Shown here piece by piece: positions 8,603 to 21,783 of a stretch of DNA of 64,000 bases. Source of the DNA: Variovorax sp. J22G73 (GTDB lineage: Bacteria > Pseudomonadota > Gammaproteobacteria > Burkholderiales > Burkholderiaceae_C). How positions within the stretch are numbered: position 1 is the first letter of the stretch; every line of letters begins with the position of its first letter. The stretch lies in the NCBI RefSeq assembly GCF_030317035.1, contig NZ_JASZYK010000001.1, positions 1,116,001 through 1,180,000 of the forward strand, written 5' to 3'. The notes under the pieces were generated by a model. It saw only the letters and a program-made list of their open reading frames with translations. It ran no database searches and had not been told where the DNA came from. Made by a program: the position numbers and the translations under genes.

Positions 8603-9736
8603 ATGAAAGCCGTCATTTCCGCCTACGCCCGTTCTCCTTTCCACTTCGCGAAGAAAGGCGCCCTGGCCGAAGTGCGGCCCGACACGCTCGCCGCCGGCGT
8701 GATGCGCGGCCTGCTGCAGCGCACCGACCTCGACCCCGCGCTGCTCGAAGACATCATCCTCGGCTGCGCGTACCCCGAAGCCTCGCAGGGCAACAACCTC
8801 GCGCGCATCGTCGGGCTGCTGGCCGGGTTGCCGCATGAAGTGGGCGGCATGACGGTGAACCGCTTCTGCGGCTCGTCGATGCAGGCCGTGCACATCGCCG
8901 CCGCGCAGATCGAGGCCGGCATGGGCGAGGCCTTTTTGTGCGTGGGCGTGGAATCGATGTCGATGGTGCCGCAGGGCGGCTTCAACTTTTCTCCGAACCC
9001 GGAGCTGAAGGAGAGCACCGACGCCTACATCTCGATGGGCGAAACCGCCGAGAACGTCGCGCAGCGCTGGAACGTGAGCCGCGCCGACCAGGAAGCGCTG
9101 GCCGTCGAATCGCACCGCAAGGCGGCCGAGGCGCGCGCGCAGGGGCGGCTGGCCGGCGAGATCGTGCCGGTGCGCCTGGCCTCGGGCGACATCGTCGATG
9201 CCGACGGCTGCATCCGCCCGACCACGTCGGCCGAGGCGCTGGCCAACCTGAAGCCCGCGTTCCGTCCCGACGGCGTGGTCACGGCCGGCACCTCGTCGCC
9301 GCTGACCGACGGCGCCGCCGTGGTGCTGGTCACCAGCGACGCGTTCGCCGCGAAGCACGGACTGAAGGCGCTCGCGCGCATCAGGTCGTTCGCGACCGTG
9401 GGCGTGGACCCGGCCATCATGGGCATCGGCCCGATTCCCGCCACCCGCAAGGCGCTGGCGCGTGCCGGCCTGAGCGCGGCCGACCTCGACGTGATCGAGA
9501 TCAACGAGGCCTTCTCCTCGCAGGCGCTGGCCTGCGTCCGCGACCTGGGGCTGGACCCCGCCAAGGTCAACCTCGACGGCGGCGGCCTGGCCATCGGCCA
9601 TCCGCTGGGGGCGACCGGCGCGCGCATCACGGGCAAGGCGGCGTCACTGCTGGCGCGCGAAGGCGGGCGCTATGCGCTGGCCACGCAGTGCATCGGCGGC
9701 GGGCAGGGCATCGCGACCATCCTTGAGCGTGTTTGA
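8603..9736 (+). CDS. Acetyl-CoA C-acyltransferase (thiolase)
   Basis: A 377-residue thiolase, cytoplasmic, that cleaves 3-ketoacyl-CoA with CoA or condenses acyl-CoAs. Catalytic residues are all visible: nucleophile Cys in NRFCGSSMQ (about 89), His in GHPLGATGAR (about 333) and second Cys in CIGGGQG (about 363). VEIN(E)AFSS-type motif appears as VIEINEAFSSQAL. GGAG lies seven bases before the ATG. With the MaoC gene 63 bases downstream and the TetR gene upstream it probably forms a small fatty-acid or aromatic-acid degradation unit. It could be degradative or biosynthetic; the FadA-like length and missing partner hydratase/dehydrogenase leave this open. Confidence 0.9.
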   Translation: MKAVISAYARSPFHFAKKGALAEVRPDTLAAGVMRGLLQRTDLDPALLEDIILGCAYPEASQGNNLARIVGLLAGLPHEVGGMTVNRFCGSSMQAVHIAAAQIEAGMGEAFLCVGVESMSMVPQGGFNFSPNPELKESTDAYISMGETAENVAQRWNVSRADQEALAVESHRKAAEARAQGRLAGEIVPVRLASGDIVDADGCIRPTTSAEALANLKPAFRPDGVVTAGTSSPLTDGAAVVLVTSDAFAAKHGLKALARIRSFATVGVDPAIMGIGPIPATRKALARAGLSAADLDVIEINEAFSSQALACVRDLGLDPAKVNLDGGGLAIGHPLGATGARITGKAASLLAREGGRYALATQCIGGGQGIATILERV

Positions 9737-9799
9737 GTGTCTGGGTGCCTGAACGCTGGACCGCATGAGAATGACGCCCGTCACAACCAGGAGACCTCC

Positions 9800-10246
9800 A
9801 TGAGCAAGCTGTACCTCGAAGACCTGAAGGTCGGCGACCGTTTCGAAAGCGCCGAGCACGCGCTCGACGTGGCGCAGATCAAGGCCTTTGCGCAGCAGTT
9901 CGACCCGCAGCCTTTTCACACCGACGAAGAGGCCGCGAAGAAGACCTTCTTCGGCGGGCTCGCCGCGAGCGGCTGGCACACGGCGGCGCTCACGATGAAG
10001 CTGCTGGTCGAGAGCGGCGTGCCGCTGGCCGACGGCATCATCGGCTCGGGCGGCGAGCTGCAGTGGCCGCAGCCGACGCGCCCCGGTGACGTGCTGCATG
10101 TGGTGGGCGAGGTGACCGACATCGTGCCCTCGCGCTCCAAGCCCGGCCGCGCGATGGTCACGATGCGCTGCCAGACGCTCAACCAGCGCGGCGAGGTGCT
10201 GCAGCACTTCACGCCGAAGCTGGTGGTGCACGCGCGTCCGGCATAG
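9800..10246 (+). CDS. MaoC family dehydratase (hot-dog fold enoyl-CoA hydratase type)
   Basis: 148 residues starting at ATG 9800 (AGGAG upstream); the longer frame from 9737 overlaps nothing useful. The hydratase motif is seen in IKAFAQQFDPQPFHTDEEAAKKTFFGGLAASGWHTAA (about residues 27-63), with the Asp...His catalytic pair (D36/H41 region). QPTRPGDVLHVVGEV and QRGEVLQHFTPKLVV complete the hot-dog fold. It likely hydrates an enoyl-CoA made in the same pathway as the thiolase next to it. Confidence 0.88.
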   Translation: MSKLYLEDLKVGDRFESAEHALDVAQIKAFAQQFDPQPFHTDEEAAKKTFFGGLAASGWHTAALTMKLLVESGVPLADGIIGSGGELQWPQPTRPGDVLHVVGEVTDIVPSRSKPGRAMVTMRCQTLNQRGEVLQHFTPKLVVHARPA

Positions 10247-10267
10247 GCGACGCGCCGGCCTCCGGCT

Positions 10268-11086
10268 TCAGTCCCGGCTGGCCTGCGTGGCCGCGAGCTG
10301 GCGCAGCTCCTCGGCGCTGAAGCCGGCGCGCCCGCGCGCCTCGAAGTTGAACGGCGGCTTGTGCCGCGGCGCGTCGTAGCGTGCCACCAGCGCGGGGTAG
10401 GTCGCCTCGGCATCGAGCCCGGCGCCGTCGCACAGCCATCGGTACCAGTGGTTGCCGATGGCCACATGGCCCACCTCGTCGCGCAGGATGATGTCCAGGA
10501 TCTCGACCGCGCGCAGCGCATCGGGCGTGTTCACGCGCTTGAGCTTGGCCTGGATGAGCGGCGTAGCGTCGAGCCCGCGCGCCTCCAGCGTGCGCGGCAC
10601 CAGCGCCATGCGCGCGAGCACGTCATCCTTCGTTTTCTCGCACATGTTCCACAGGCCGTCGTGGCCGGGGAAGTCGCCGTAGCGGTAGCCCATGCCCTGC
10701 AGGTGGGTGTGCAGCAGCGTGAAGTGCAGCGCCTCTTCGTCGGCCACGCGCAGCCAGTCGCGGTAGTAGGCCTCGGGCATGCCGTCGTAGCGCCACACCG
10801 CGTCGAGCGCGAGGTTGATGGCGTTGAACTCGATGTGGCAGATCGAATGGATCAGCGCGGCCCGGCCCTCGGGCGTGAAAGGCGAGCGTTTTTGCACCGC
10901 GGTGGCGGCCACGCGCACCGGCTTTTCGGGGCGGCCGGGCACGCCGGTGTCGTCATCGGGCGTGCGAAGGGTGGTTGCTGCTATGAAATCGGTAGCGACC
11001 AGCGCAGCGGCGGCGCGGGTGGCGGCCACCTTCTCGTCGGGGTCTGTCAGGCGCAGCGCGGCGAGCGCGCTCAATCGGGGGTGCAT
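10268..11086 (-). CDS. DUF455 family ferritin-like protein
   Basis: About 272 residues from the ATG at 11086 (two earlier in-frame ATGs at 11119 and 11188 exist; the latter lies inside the divergent gene and is unlikely). The DUF455 (PF04305) signature is strong: LIHSICHIEFNAINLALDAVWRYDGMPEAYYRDWLRVADEEALHF, then EILDIILRDEVGHVAIGNHWYRW. The two Glu/His helices (HIEFNA, DEEALHF, RDEVGHV) look like a ferritin-like di-metal site. Function of the family is not settled. It is divergent from the carbonic anhydrase gene, with 50 bases between the starts. Confidence 0.85.
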   Translation of the reverse strand: MHPRLSALAALRLTDPDEKVAATRAAAALVATDFIAATTLRTPDDDTGVPGRPEKPVRVAATAVQKRSPFTPEGRAALIHSICHIEFNAINLALDAVWRYDGMPEAYYRDWLRVADEEALHFTLLHTHLQGMGYRYGDFPGHDGLWNMCEKTKDDVLARMALVPRTLEARGLDATPLIQAKLKRVNTPDALRAVEILDIILRDEVGHVAIGNHWYRWLCDGAGLDAEATYPALVARYDAPRHKPPFNFEARGRAGFSAEELRQLAATQASRD

Positions 11087-11136
11087 CCCTACAATTCTAG
11101 TTTTGACCTTCTTTGACATTTCCGGAGACAAAAACA

Positions 11137-11661
11137 ATGGCGCTCTACGAACTCGACGGTGTGGCCCCGCAGCTGGGCGAAGGTGCATGGGTGGCCGACA
11201 GCGCGCAGGTGATGGGCAACGTCAAGCTGGCGGAGAACGCGAGCGTGTGGTTCGGCGCCGTGCTGCGCGGCGACACCGAGACGCTCACCATCGGGCGCAA
11301 CAGCAACATCCAGGACCTGTCGGTGCTGCACGCCGACGTCGGCTGCCCGCTGACCATCGGTGACAACGTCACCGTGGGCCACCAGGTGATGCTGCATGGC
11401 TGCACCGTGGGCGACAACTCGTTGATCGGCATCCAGGCCGTGATCTTGAATAACGCGAAGATCGGCCGCAATTCGATCGTTGGCGCCGGCAGCGTCGTGA
11501 CCGAGGGCAAGGAGTTTCCGGACAATTCCCTCATCATCGGCTCGCCGGCCAAGGTGGTGCGCACCCTCGACGACGCAGCGGCCGCCCGCTTGCGCCAGAG
11601 CGCGGAGCACTACGTCGAGAACGCCCATCGCTTTGCGAAGGGCCTGAGAAAAATCGCCTGA
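11137..11661 (+). CDS. Gamma-carbonic anhydrase family protein
   Basis: 174 residues of left-handed beta-helix hexapeptide repeats, the YrdA/CaiE/gamma-CA pattern: WFGAVLRGDTETLTIGRNSNIQDLSVLHADVGCPLTIGDNVTVGHQVMLHGC. The three metal-binding His are in LHADVG (about 65), VGHQV (about 82) and LHGC (about 87). The active-site Arg/Asp in LRGD are kept. Probably a zinc- or iron-dependent trimer, with carbonic anhydrase or related acyl-CoA activity. The start at 11137 has CCGGAGA upstream. Co-oriented with hslO 37 bases later. Confidence 0.9.
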   Translation: MALYELDGVAPQLGEGAWVADSAQVMGNVKLAENASVWFGAVLRGDTETLTIGRNSNIQDLSVLHADVGCPLTIGDNVTVGHQVMLHGCTVGDNSLIGIQAVILNNAKIGRNSIVGAGSVVTEGKEFPDNSLIIGSPAKVVRTLDDAAAARLRQSAEHYVENAHRFAKGLRKIA

Positions 11662-11698
11662 CCCTCGCGGGCGCAGGCACACACAGAAAGAAAACGTT

Positions 11699-12697
11699 TT
11701 GAGCGAGCTGCACAAATTCCTGTTCGATGGCCTGCCGGTGCGCGGCATGATCGTGCGCCTGACGGATGCGTGGCAGGAGATTCTTGCGCGGCGCGCCTCC
11801 AATACCGCCACCGGCCCGTACCCGCCGCCGGTGGCCGAACTGCTCGGCGAGATGACGGCCGCGGCCACGCTGATGCAGTCGAACATCAAGTTCAACGGCG
11901 CGTTGATCCTGCAGATCTTCGGCGACGGCCCGGTGAAGGTGGCCGTGGCCGAGGCCAAGCCCGACCTGAGCCTGCGTGCCACCGCCAAGGTCATTGGCGA
12001 CCTGCCGGCCGACGCGCGCCTGCCCGACATGGTCAACGTGAACAACAAGGGCCGCTGCGCGATCACGCTCGACCCGAAGGACAAGATGCCCGGTGCCACG
12101 CCATACCAGGGCGTGGTGCCGCTCTTCGGCGACGACGGCGAAAAGCTGGGCAAGCTCAGCGAGGTGCTGCAGCACTACATGCTGCAAAGCGAGCAGCTCG
12201 ACACCACGCTGGTGCTCGCGGCCGACGACAAGGTGGCCGCCGGCCTGCTGATCCAGCGGCTGCCGGTGAAGGGCGAGGGCAACCTCGAAGGCACATCGGA
12301 GAAGGACCGCGACCAGGCCAACGAGGACCAGATCGGCCTGAACGAGGACTACAACCGCATCTCCATCCTCGCGTCGAGCCTGACGCGCGACGAACTGCTG
12401 ACGCTGGACATCGAGACCATCCTGCGCCGCCTGTTCTGGGAAGAGAAGCTGCTGCGCTTCGAACCCCAGGCCGGCCCGCTGGGCCCGCACTTCGCGTGCA
12501 CCTGCGGTCGCGAGCGCGTGGCGCAGATGATTCGCGGGCTGGGCCAGGAGGAGGCCGAGAGCATCCTCGCCGAGCGCGGCGACATCGAGGTGGGCTGCGA
12601 CTTCTGCGGCAAGCAGTACCGCTTCGACGCGGTCGACGCCGCGCAGATCTTCAGGCCGCCGACGGACCAGATTCCGGGCAGCCCGATCGTTCAGTAG
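11699..12697 (+). CDS. hslO: Hsp33 redox-regulated chaperone
   Basis: 332 residues starting with TTG at 11699 (GAAAG about ten bases upstream); no ATG lies closer to the conserved start LHKFLFDGLPVRGMIVRL. The C-terminal zinc switch has the four Cys in CTCGRER (about 268/270) and CDFCGKQY (about 301/304). The fold-diagnostic YNRISILASSLTRDELL is present as well. In the cytoplasm it is inactive when zinc-bound and becomes an ATP-independent holdase when the Cys are oxidised. Slightly longer than the 290-residue E. coli protein because of an insertion around residues 190-215. Confidence 0.93.
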   Translation: MSELHKFLFDGLPVRGMIVRLTDAWQEILARRASNTATGPYPPPVAELLGEMTAAATLMQSNIKFNGALILQIFGDGPVKVAVAEAKPDLSLRATAKVIGDLPADARLPDMVNVNNKGRCAITLDPKDKMPGATPYQGVVPLFGDDGEKLGKLSEVLQHYMLQSEQLDTTLVLAADDKVAAGLLIQRLPVKGEGNLEGTSEKDRDQANEDQIGLNEDYNRISILASSLTRDELLTLDIETILRRLFWEEKLLRFEPQAGPLGPHFACTCGRERVAQMIRGLGQEEAESILAERGDIEVGCDFCGKQYRFDAVDAAQIFRPPTDQIPGSPIVQ

Positions 12698-12723
12698 GTC
12701 GCCGGGGCCGTCGGGCTTTCAGC

Positions 12724-13674
12724 TCAGCGGGCGGCGTCGTCGAATCCGCTGAACGCGATGTCCGGCGCGCTGGTGTTGTGCTTAGACGGCAGGCTGCGCC
12801 CGAAGCGCACCTGCGCGGCCTGCAAGGTCTTCACCTCGGGCAACGGCAGCACCTGCTGGGCGGCTTGAGGCGACGCCTGCCAGCGCACCTCGCTCACGTC
12901 GGCGTTGTCGGGCGTCACGTACATCGAGCGCAGCACCGCGAAGGGCTGCGCGCTGGCGGTGGGCCTGGAAAGCGTCACGTCGAGCGCGGTGCGGGTGCGG
13001 CTGATTTCATCGACACGCGCCACGGCGCTGCCGCCGTCGGTGAAGCGCACGTGGATCGCCAGCGGCCTGGGCACGATGCGGATCGACGCGATGTTCACCA
13101 CCGGCCGCGCGGTCGCCTGCACCGGCCCGAGCAGGAACGACGAGCCGTACACGCCGTCGCCGAAGCGCGGGTCCGGCAGCGGCTTGAGCCGCCAGTAGCC
13201 GTCCGACGGATACAGCACGATGGCCTCGAGCGCCTTGCCGTTTTCCTTCTTGAACACCTGCAGCAGGTGAAAGCCGCTGTCCTTGCGCGTGCCGACCTGC
13301 ACCGGCACGCGCTGCGCGCGCCAGAAGGTAGGCAGCGTCATGCCGACGATGCGCCACTGGGCGTTGTCCATCAGCACCACGGTGCGCTTCTTGAAGCGGT
13401 GGGCCGGGTCGGTGGGGTGCGCGCCGCCGTCGAAGTTGCAGCCCGAGAAGTCGGGCGCGGTCACGTCGTTGCCGATCTTGTCGAGGTAGTCGGGCTGCAG
13501 CGCCTCGATGCGCATATGGCGGATGCCGTCGCCGCGCAGGGTGAGCGAAACGTTGTCTTCTTCCGCGCAGGCGGTGGTGGTGGTGCCGTTTTCCACGGTG
13601 GCGGCAACGGGGGCCGCCATGGCATGGGCCGAGGCCAGCAGCAGGGCGGCGAAAGCGGCGGTAGAAAGGTGCAT
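12724..13674 (-). CDS. Exported protein of unknown function
   Basis: 316 residues with a signal peptide (MHLSTAAFAALLLASAHAMA|APVA). The mature protein is mostly predicted beta-strand, with DNVSLTLRGDGIRHMRIEALQPDYLDK near the start and a pair of Cys (about 36 and 79) that could form a disulphide. No catalytic motif is obvious. I do not recognise the family. It converges on hslO with 26 bases between stops and sits alone; the next leftward gene ends 61 bases upstream. Probably periplasmic. Confidence 0.7.
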   Translation of the reverse strand: MHLSTAAFAALLLASAHAMAAPVAATVENGTTTTACAEEDNVSLTLRGDGIRHMRIEALQPDYLDKIGNDVTAPDFSGCNFDGGAHPTDPAHRFKKRTVVLMDNAQWRIVGMTLPTFWRAQRVPVQVGTRKDSGFHLLQVFKKENGKALEAIVLYPSDGYWRLKPLPDPRFGDGVYGSSFLLGPVQATARPVVNIASIRIVPRPLAIHVRFTDGGSAVARVDEISRTRTALDVTLSRPTASAQPFAVLRSMYVTPDNADVSEVRWQASPQAAQQVLPLPEVKTLQAAQVRFGRSLPSKHNTSAPDIAFSGFDDAAR

Positions 13675-13734
13675 CGGGTCTCCGGTGAAAGGGGCGGGGA
13701 CGCGACCTGGCGCGATGGCGCGATGGCGTGGGGG

Positions 13735-14424
13735 CTAGTCGCGGCGCGCCATCAGGTCGCTGAAGAGCTTATGTTCGCATTCCGGGTCGGAGCACTTCTC
13801 GCAAGGCCATGACCACGAGGCGGGCTTGACCCCGAGCCGGTTGCGCGTGCCCGATGCCCTCGAGGTGCGGGCGCGGCCTTCATTGCCTGCGATGGAGTTG
13901 ATGGCGTTCCACGCGTTGGCCAGCCGCTCGCCGCCGCTGCCATGCACCACGGTGTACGACAGCTTCGCGCCCGCGAGCGCGGCGCGCAGCAGCGTGTCGG
14001 TGGGTTGGCGCGCATGCGGGCCGTCGCGCATGTCGTCGGCCACCCAGGGCAGGTCGAGCGCGGTGAGCAGCGTGATGGCGCAGCGCCGTTGCGCGGCAAG
14101 GGCGCCGTCGTACAGCGTGGTGTCGGCGAACAGCTGCTCGCTGTAGACCGCGGTCATCAGGGCGGTGGTGTCGGCCACCACCACGCCGGTGGCTGCGGCG
14201 GTGTCGATGCGGCGGGTCTGCGCGTCGGCGATGGCCTGCTGCTCGTCGGGGCGCGGCGTGCGGCCTTCGCGCTCGCACCATTCGCGCAGGTATTCGGTGA
14301 CCAGCGTGGTCGGCGTGCCGCGGTCTTGCAGCCGCTGCGCGATGGCGCGCGCGAGCTCGGTCTTGCCGGTGCTCTCGGCGCCCACGAGCGCGATGACGCA
14401 ACCGGTCGGCAGGCTGGGCGTCAT
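13735..14424 (-). CDS. NadR-like ATPase, probable ribosylnicotinamide kinase
   Basis: 229 residues. Walker A GAESTGKT at about 15-22, then a P-loop kinase pattern as in the kinase domain of NadR: VTEYLREWCEREGR, DEQQAIADAQTRR, VVADTTALMTAVY. The start overlaps the pnuC stop by four bases (ATGA), so it is translationally coupled to the nicotinamide riboside importer. That context is the main reason for calling it the kinase that makes NMN from imported nicotinamide riboside. There is no NMN adenylyltransferase domain and no helix-turn-helix, unlike full NadR. Oddity: the last 22 residues hold C208-x2-C211-x4-C216-x-H218, a possible metal knuckle not expected for this family. Confidence 0.82.
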   Translation of the reverse strand: MTPSLPTGCVIALVGAESTGKTELARAIAQRLQDRGTPTTLVTEYLREWCEREGRTPRPDEQQAIADAQTRRIDTAAATGVVVADTTALMTAVYSEQLFADTTLYDGALAAQRRCAITLLTALDLPWVADDMRDGPHARQPTDTLLRAALAGAKLSYTVVHGSGGERLANAWNAINSIAGNEGRARTSRASGTRNRLGVKPASWSWPCEKCSDPECEHKLFSDLMARRD

Positions 14425-15062
14425 GCGGCCACCGCCTTGGCCGCCTTGGCAGTCGCGCCCGGCAGGCGCTGCCGCCACGCCAGGTAGCCGGCCACGCTCA
14501 GCACCGCGAACACCGCGTACAGCCCCACGGTGAGCCACAGGCCCTTGTGGATGAACAGGCCCACGCTGACCACGTTCACCGCCAGCCAGACCAGCCAGTT
14601 CTCGATGAACTTGCGCCCGAGCAGGAACTGCCCGACCAGGCTCAGGCCGGTGGCGAAGCCGTCCCACCAGGGCACGTCGGTGTCGGTGAAGCGGCGCAGG
14701 AACAGGGCGACGGCCGGCCATGCGAACGCGCAGGCGGCCAGCGTGAGCGCGACGCCGCGCGGCGACAGCCGGCTCACCTGCAGCGCGCTGCCGTCGGCAC
14801 GGTGGCCGCGCAGCCATTGCGCCCAGCCCCACAGGGCGACGAAAGCGAAAAACACCTGGAGCGAGGCGTCGCCGTAGATGCGCGCCTTGGCGAACACGGC
14901 CACGTAGAGCAGCGAGCTGACGATGGCCAGCGGCCAGCCCCAGTGGATCTCGCGCATGTTGCAGCCGACCATGGCAAGTGCCAGCAGGGCGGCGACGAAT
15001 TCGAGCCAGCTGACAGGAGAGCCCCACAGCAGGAATGCGGGGGCCGAGAGAAGCTCGGTCAT
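14421..15062 (-). CDS. pnuC: Nicotinamide riboside transporter PnuC
   Basis: 213 residues, about seven transmembrane helices. PnuC markers: LEFVAALLALAMVGCNMREIHWGWPLAIVSSLLYVAVFAKARIYGDASLQVFFAFVALWGWAQW in the first half, and GQFLLGRKFIENWLVWLAVNVVSVGLFIHKGLWLTVGLY in the second, where the Trp/Asn pair forms the substrate gate. Inner-membrane facilitator; trapping depends on the kinase encoded immediately downstream. It starts 22 bases after ftsB. I looked for a known NAD-type riboswitch in that short gap and there is no room for one. Confidence 0.92.
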   Translation of the reverse strand: MTELLSAPAFLLWGSPVSWLEFVAALLALAMVGCNMREIHWGWPLAIVSSLLYVAVFAKARIYGDASLQVFFAFVALWGWAQWLRGHRADGSALQVSRLSPRGVALTLAACAFAWPAVALFLRRFTDTDVPWWDGFATGLSLVGQFLLGRKFIENWLVWLAVNVVSVGLFIHKGLWLTVGLYAVFAVLSVAGYLAWRQRLPGATAKAAKAVAA

Positions 15063-15084
15063 CAGCGGGCGAAAAAGTGAAGGG

Positions 15085-15363
15085 TCAGTGTGCGATCTGT
15101 ACGAACACTTCGTTCGGCTTGACCATGCCGAGTTCCGCGCGCGCGCGTTCCTCGACCATCTCGAGGCCGTCCTTCAGGTCGTTCACCTCGGAGGTCAGGC
15201 GCTCGTTGTTCAGCGCGGCCTTGGCGTTGGCCTCCTTGCCGTCGGCCAGCTTGGTGCGCAACTGCGCCACGTCGCGCACGCTGCCGCGCCCGTTCCACAA
15301 CTGCCACTGCAGGACGGCCAGCAGGAGCAGCAGGATGATCGGTGGAACGAGGCGGGCGCGCAT
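15085..15363 (-). CDS. ftsB: Cell division protein FtsB
   Basis: 92 residues with the FtsB/DivIC layout: short cytoplasmic start, one transmembrane helix (PPIILLLLLAVLQWQLW, about 7-23), then a periplasmic coiled coil (VAQLRTKLADGKEANAKAALNNERLTSEVNDLKDG) and the conserved end VEERARAELGMVKPNEVFV. It joins FtsL and FtsQ in the divisome. It lies 18 bases after eno, the usual order in Betaproteobacteria and also in E. coli (where ftsB follows eno at some distance). Confidence 0.93.
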   Translation of the reverse strand: MRARLVPPIILLLLLAVLQWQLWNGRGSVRDVAQLRTKLADGKEANAKAALNNERLTSEVNDLKDGLEMVEERARAELGMVKPNEVFVQIAH

Positions 15364-15381
15364 GCGCGTGGCGTCCTGGCG

Positions 15382-17011
<1,630 letters not shown>

Positions 17012-17072
17012 CGGACGATCTCCGTGCTGCGCACCGCGGTGCGAGCTTGCTTGGGGCGGCCCGGCGCGGCGC

Positions 17073-20099
<3,027 letters not shown>

Positions 20100-20100
<1 letters not shown>

Positions 20101-20564
20101 TGAACCTGAATCCGCAATGGAACACTCCGCCCAACGGCGACTTCGCCCGCTATGTCGAGCGGCTGTCGGCGCAGGCCCTGCTCCCCAAGCGCGCGGCCAA
20201 GGAGGGCGAGCCCGGGCTCGACGTCGGCATCACGACCTTGCCCAACCAACCCTCCGGCCCCGTCACGGCCGCCATGCAGCAGCGCAACGAGGCATCGACC
20301 GGCGAAGTGACCAAGACGCCCCCGGGCTCGTTCGACCCCGCGACGCTCAAGGTGCTGGGCGTGGTCGGCGCGCTGGTTTTCCTGGTGCTGTGGGCCGCCG
20401 GCGTGCCGTTCGGCGCGCTGGTCGTCCTGCTGGGCGCGGCGGTCTGGTTCGGGCGCAAGTTGAAGGGCTTCAAGCTCACCCCGGGCGTTGCCAAGTGGCA
20501 GCAGGTGCTCGAGGACGCGGCCCGCAAGCAAAGAGAACAGCAACACAAACAAGGCAGCAAGTAA
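20100..20564 (+). CDS. Small membrane protein of unknown function
   Basis: 154 residues. The ATG shares one base with the coaBC stop (TGATG), and its own TAA is followed directly by the dut GTG, so it is locked between two nucleotide/cofactor genes. The first 85 residues are hydrophilic and Pro/Thr-rich. Two hydrophobic segments follow (LKVLGVVGALVFLVLWAAGV and GALVVLLGAAVWFG, about 83-116), then a basic tail rich in Lys and Gln (QKQREQQHKQ-like). I do not recognise a family. Confidence 0.8.
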
Positions 20565-21011
20565 GTGAAAGTCGACGTCCGTATCCTCGATCCGCGCATG
20601 GTGGATCAATTGCCCGCGTATGCCACCCCCGGAAGCGCCGGCCTCGACCTGCGGGCCTGCCTCGACGCACCGATCACGCTGGCGCCCAACGGCTGGCAGC
20701 TGGTGGGCACCGGCATTTCGATTCACCTGGCCGACCCTGCCTACGCCGCGCTGATCCTTCCGCGCTCGGGCCTGGGCCACAAGCACGGCATCGTGCTGGG
20801 CAATCTGGTGGGCCTGATCGACAGCGACTACCAGGGCGAGCTGAAGATCAGCGCCTGGAACCGCAGCGACACCCCCTTCGTGCTCGAGCCCATGGAGCGG
20901 CTGGCGCAACTGGTGATCGTGCCGGTGGTGCAGGCGCAGTTTCGGGTGGTCACAGAATTTGCGCCCACGCAACGCGGCGAGGGCGGCTACGGCTCCACGG
21001 GCAAGCACTGA
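20565..21011 (+). CDS. dut: dUTP diphosphatase
   Basis: 148 residues, GTG start one base after the upstream TAA. Hydrolyses dUTP to dUMP, keeping uracil out of DNA and feeding dTMP synthesis; homotrimer. All five motifs are present: [13 protein letters not shown] (1), [12 protein letters not shown] (2), [16 protein letters not shown] (3), [11 protein letters not shown] (4) and the C-terminal P-loop-like [12 protein letters not shown] (5). The coaBC-dut neighbourhood is the same as in E. coli (dfp-dut). Confidence 0.95.
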   Translation: MKVDVRILDPRMVDQLPAYATPGSAGLDLRACLDAPITLAPNGWQLVGTGISIHLADPAYAALILPRSGLGHKHGIVLGNLVGLIDSDYQGELKISAWNRSDTPFVLEPMERLAQLVIVPVVQAQFRVVTEFAPTQRGEGGYGSTGKH

Positions 21012-21215
21012 GCCCCTTCTGCACTGGCGGGCGCCCCGATTCTTAAGGGCACCTGAGTTTCCGAGCGGTAAAGACGGTGCTGGAACGGAACTGCCGGCGC
21101 CTCGTTCGCCTCGAAGGTTTCAGTGTGTGTTTTGCGTCATCGCGGCAGGGGCTGCGGCGTTAGTCACACGCAGGCGCACCCTTTGTGCGCCGTTCTATTC
21201 GAGGAGCCTCTCAAC

Positions 21216-21716
21216 ATGAAGATTTCAATGCGCTTCGTTTCCGTCACCGCTTCCGTGCTGGCCGTGGCCACGCTCACGGCCTGCGTGGCGCCCGCGCCGG
21301 TCTACCAGACCTCGCGCTACCCGTACCAGGCGCCGCCGCGCGCCATCCAGTACCAGGAAGCTTCTTACGTCGAGTACGGCCATGTCGCCAACATCGAGGT
21401 GCTGCGCAGCGAAACCGCCGGCACCGGCACTTCCGGCGGCGGCGCTGTCGCCGGCGGTGTCATCGGTGGGGTGGTGGGCAATCAGTTCGGCCGTGGCAAC
21501 GGCCGCGCCGCAGCCACCGCGCTGGGCATCGTGGGCGGTGCCCTGCTGGGCAACACCATCGAGGCACAGCAGAACGGTCCGCGTGCCTATGAAACCTATC
21601 GCGTGTCGGTGCAGACCGACCGCGGCGGCTACCGCGCGTTCGACGTGCAGAGCCCCGGCGACCTGCGCATCGGCGACCGTGTGCGCATCGACAACGGCCA
21701 GATCTCGCGCATGTAG
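21216..21716 (+). CDS. Glycine-zipper outer membrane lipoprotein (SlyB-like)
   Basis: 166 residues starting at ATG 21216 (GAGGAG upstream). A lipoprotein signal (MKISMRFVSVTASVLAVATLTAC) puts the lipid Cys at about 23. A Tyr/Pro/Gln-rich spacer leads to a glycine-zipper double hairpin (GGGAVAGGVIGGVVGNQFGRGNGRAAATALGIVGGALLGNTIE, about 72-113) as in SlyB/PcP and the Rickettsia 17-kDa antigen family, then a beta domain ending LRIGDRVRIDNGQISRM. Probably anchored in the outer membrane. The role is envelope-related by family; details are unknown. Confidence 0.88.
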   Translation: MKISMRFVSVTASVLAVATLTACVAPAPVYQTSRYPYQAPPRAIQYQEASYVEYGHVANIEVLRSETAGTGTSGGGAVAGGVIGGVVGNQFGRGNGRAAATALGIVGGALLGNTIEAQQNGPRAYETYRVSVQTDRGGYRAFDVQSPGDLRIGDRVRIDNGQISRM

Positions 21717-21736
21717 TCGCGCCGTTCTTCTGGACG

Positions 21737-21765
21737 AAAAAAAGCCGGGCACTGCCCGGCTTTTT
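21737..21765. terminator. Bidirectional rho-independent terminator
   Basis: GCCGGGC / GCCCGGC stem (7 bp, loop ACT) with seven A before and five T after. It lies between the stops of the convergent lipoprotein gene and slyD-like gene and can serve both. Confidence 0.85.
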
Positions 21766-21783
21766 CATTTGTAAACAGCCTTC

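Noticed and set aside
10253..10266. GCCGG/CCGGC hairpin between the MaoC and DUF455 genes as a terminator
   Set aside because: The stem is only five bases and no T run follows on either strand.
15062..15085. NAD-type riboswitch in front of pnuC
   Set aside because: Only 22 bases separate ftsB and pnuC, too few for any such structure.
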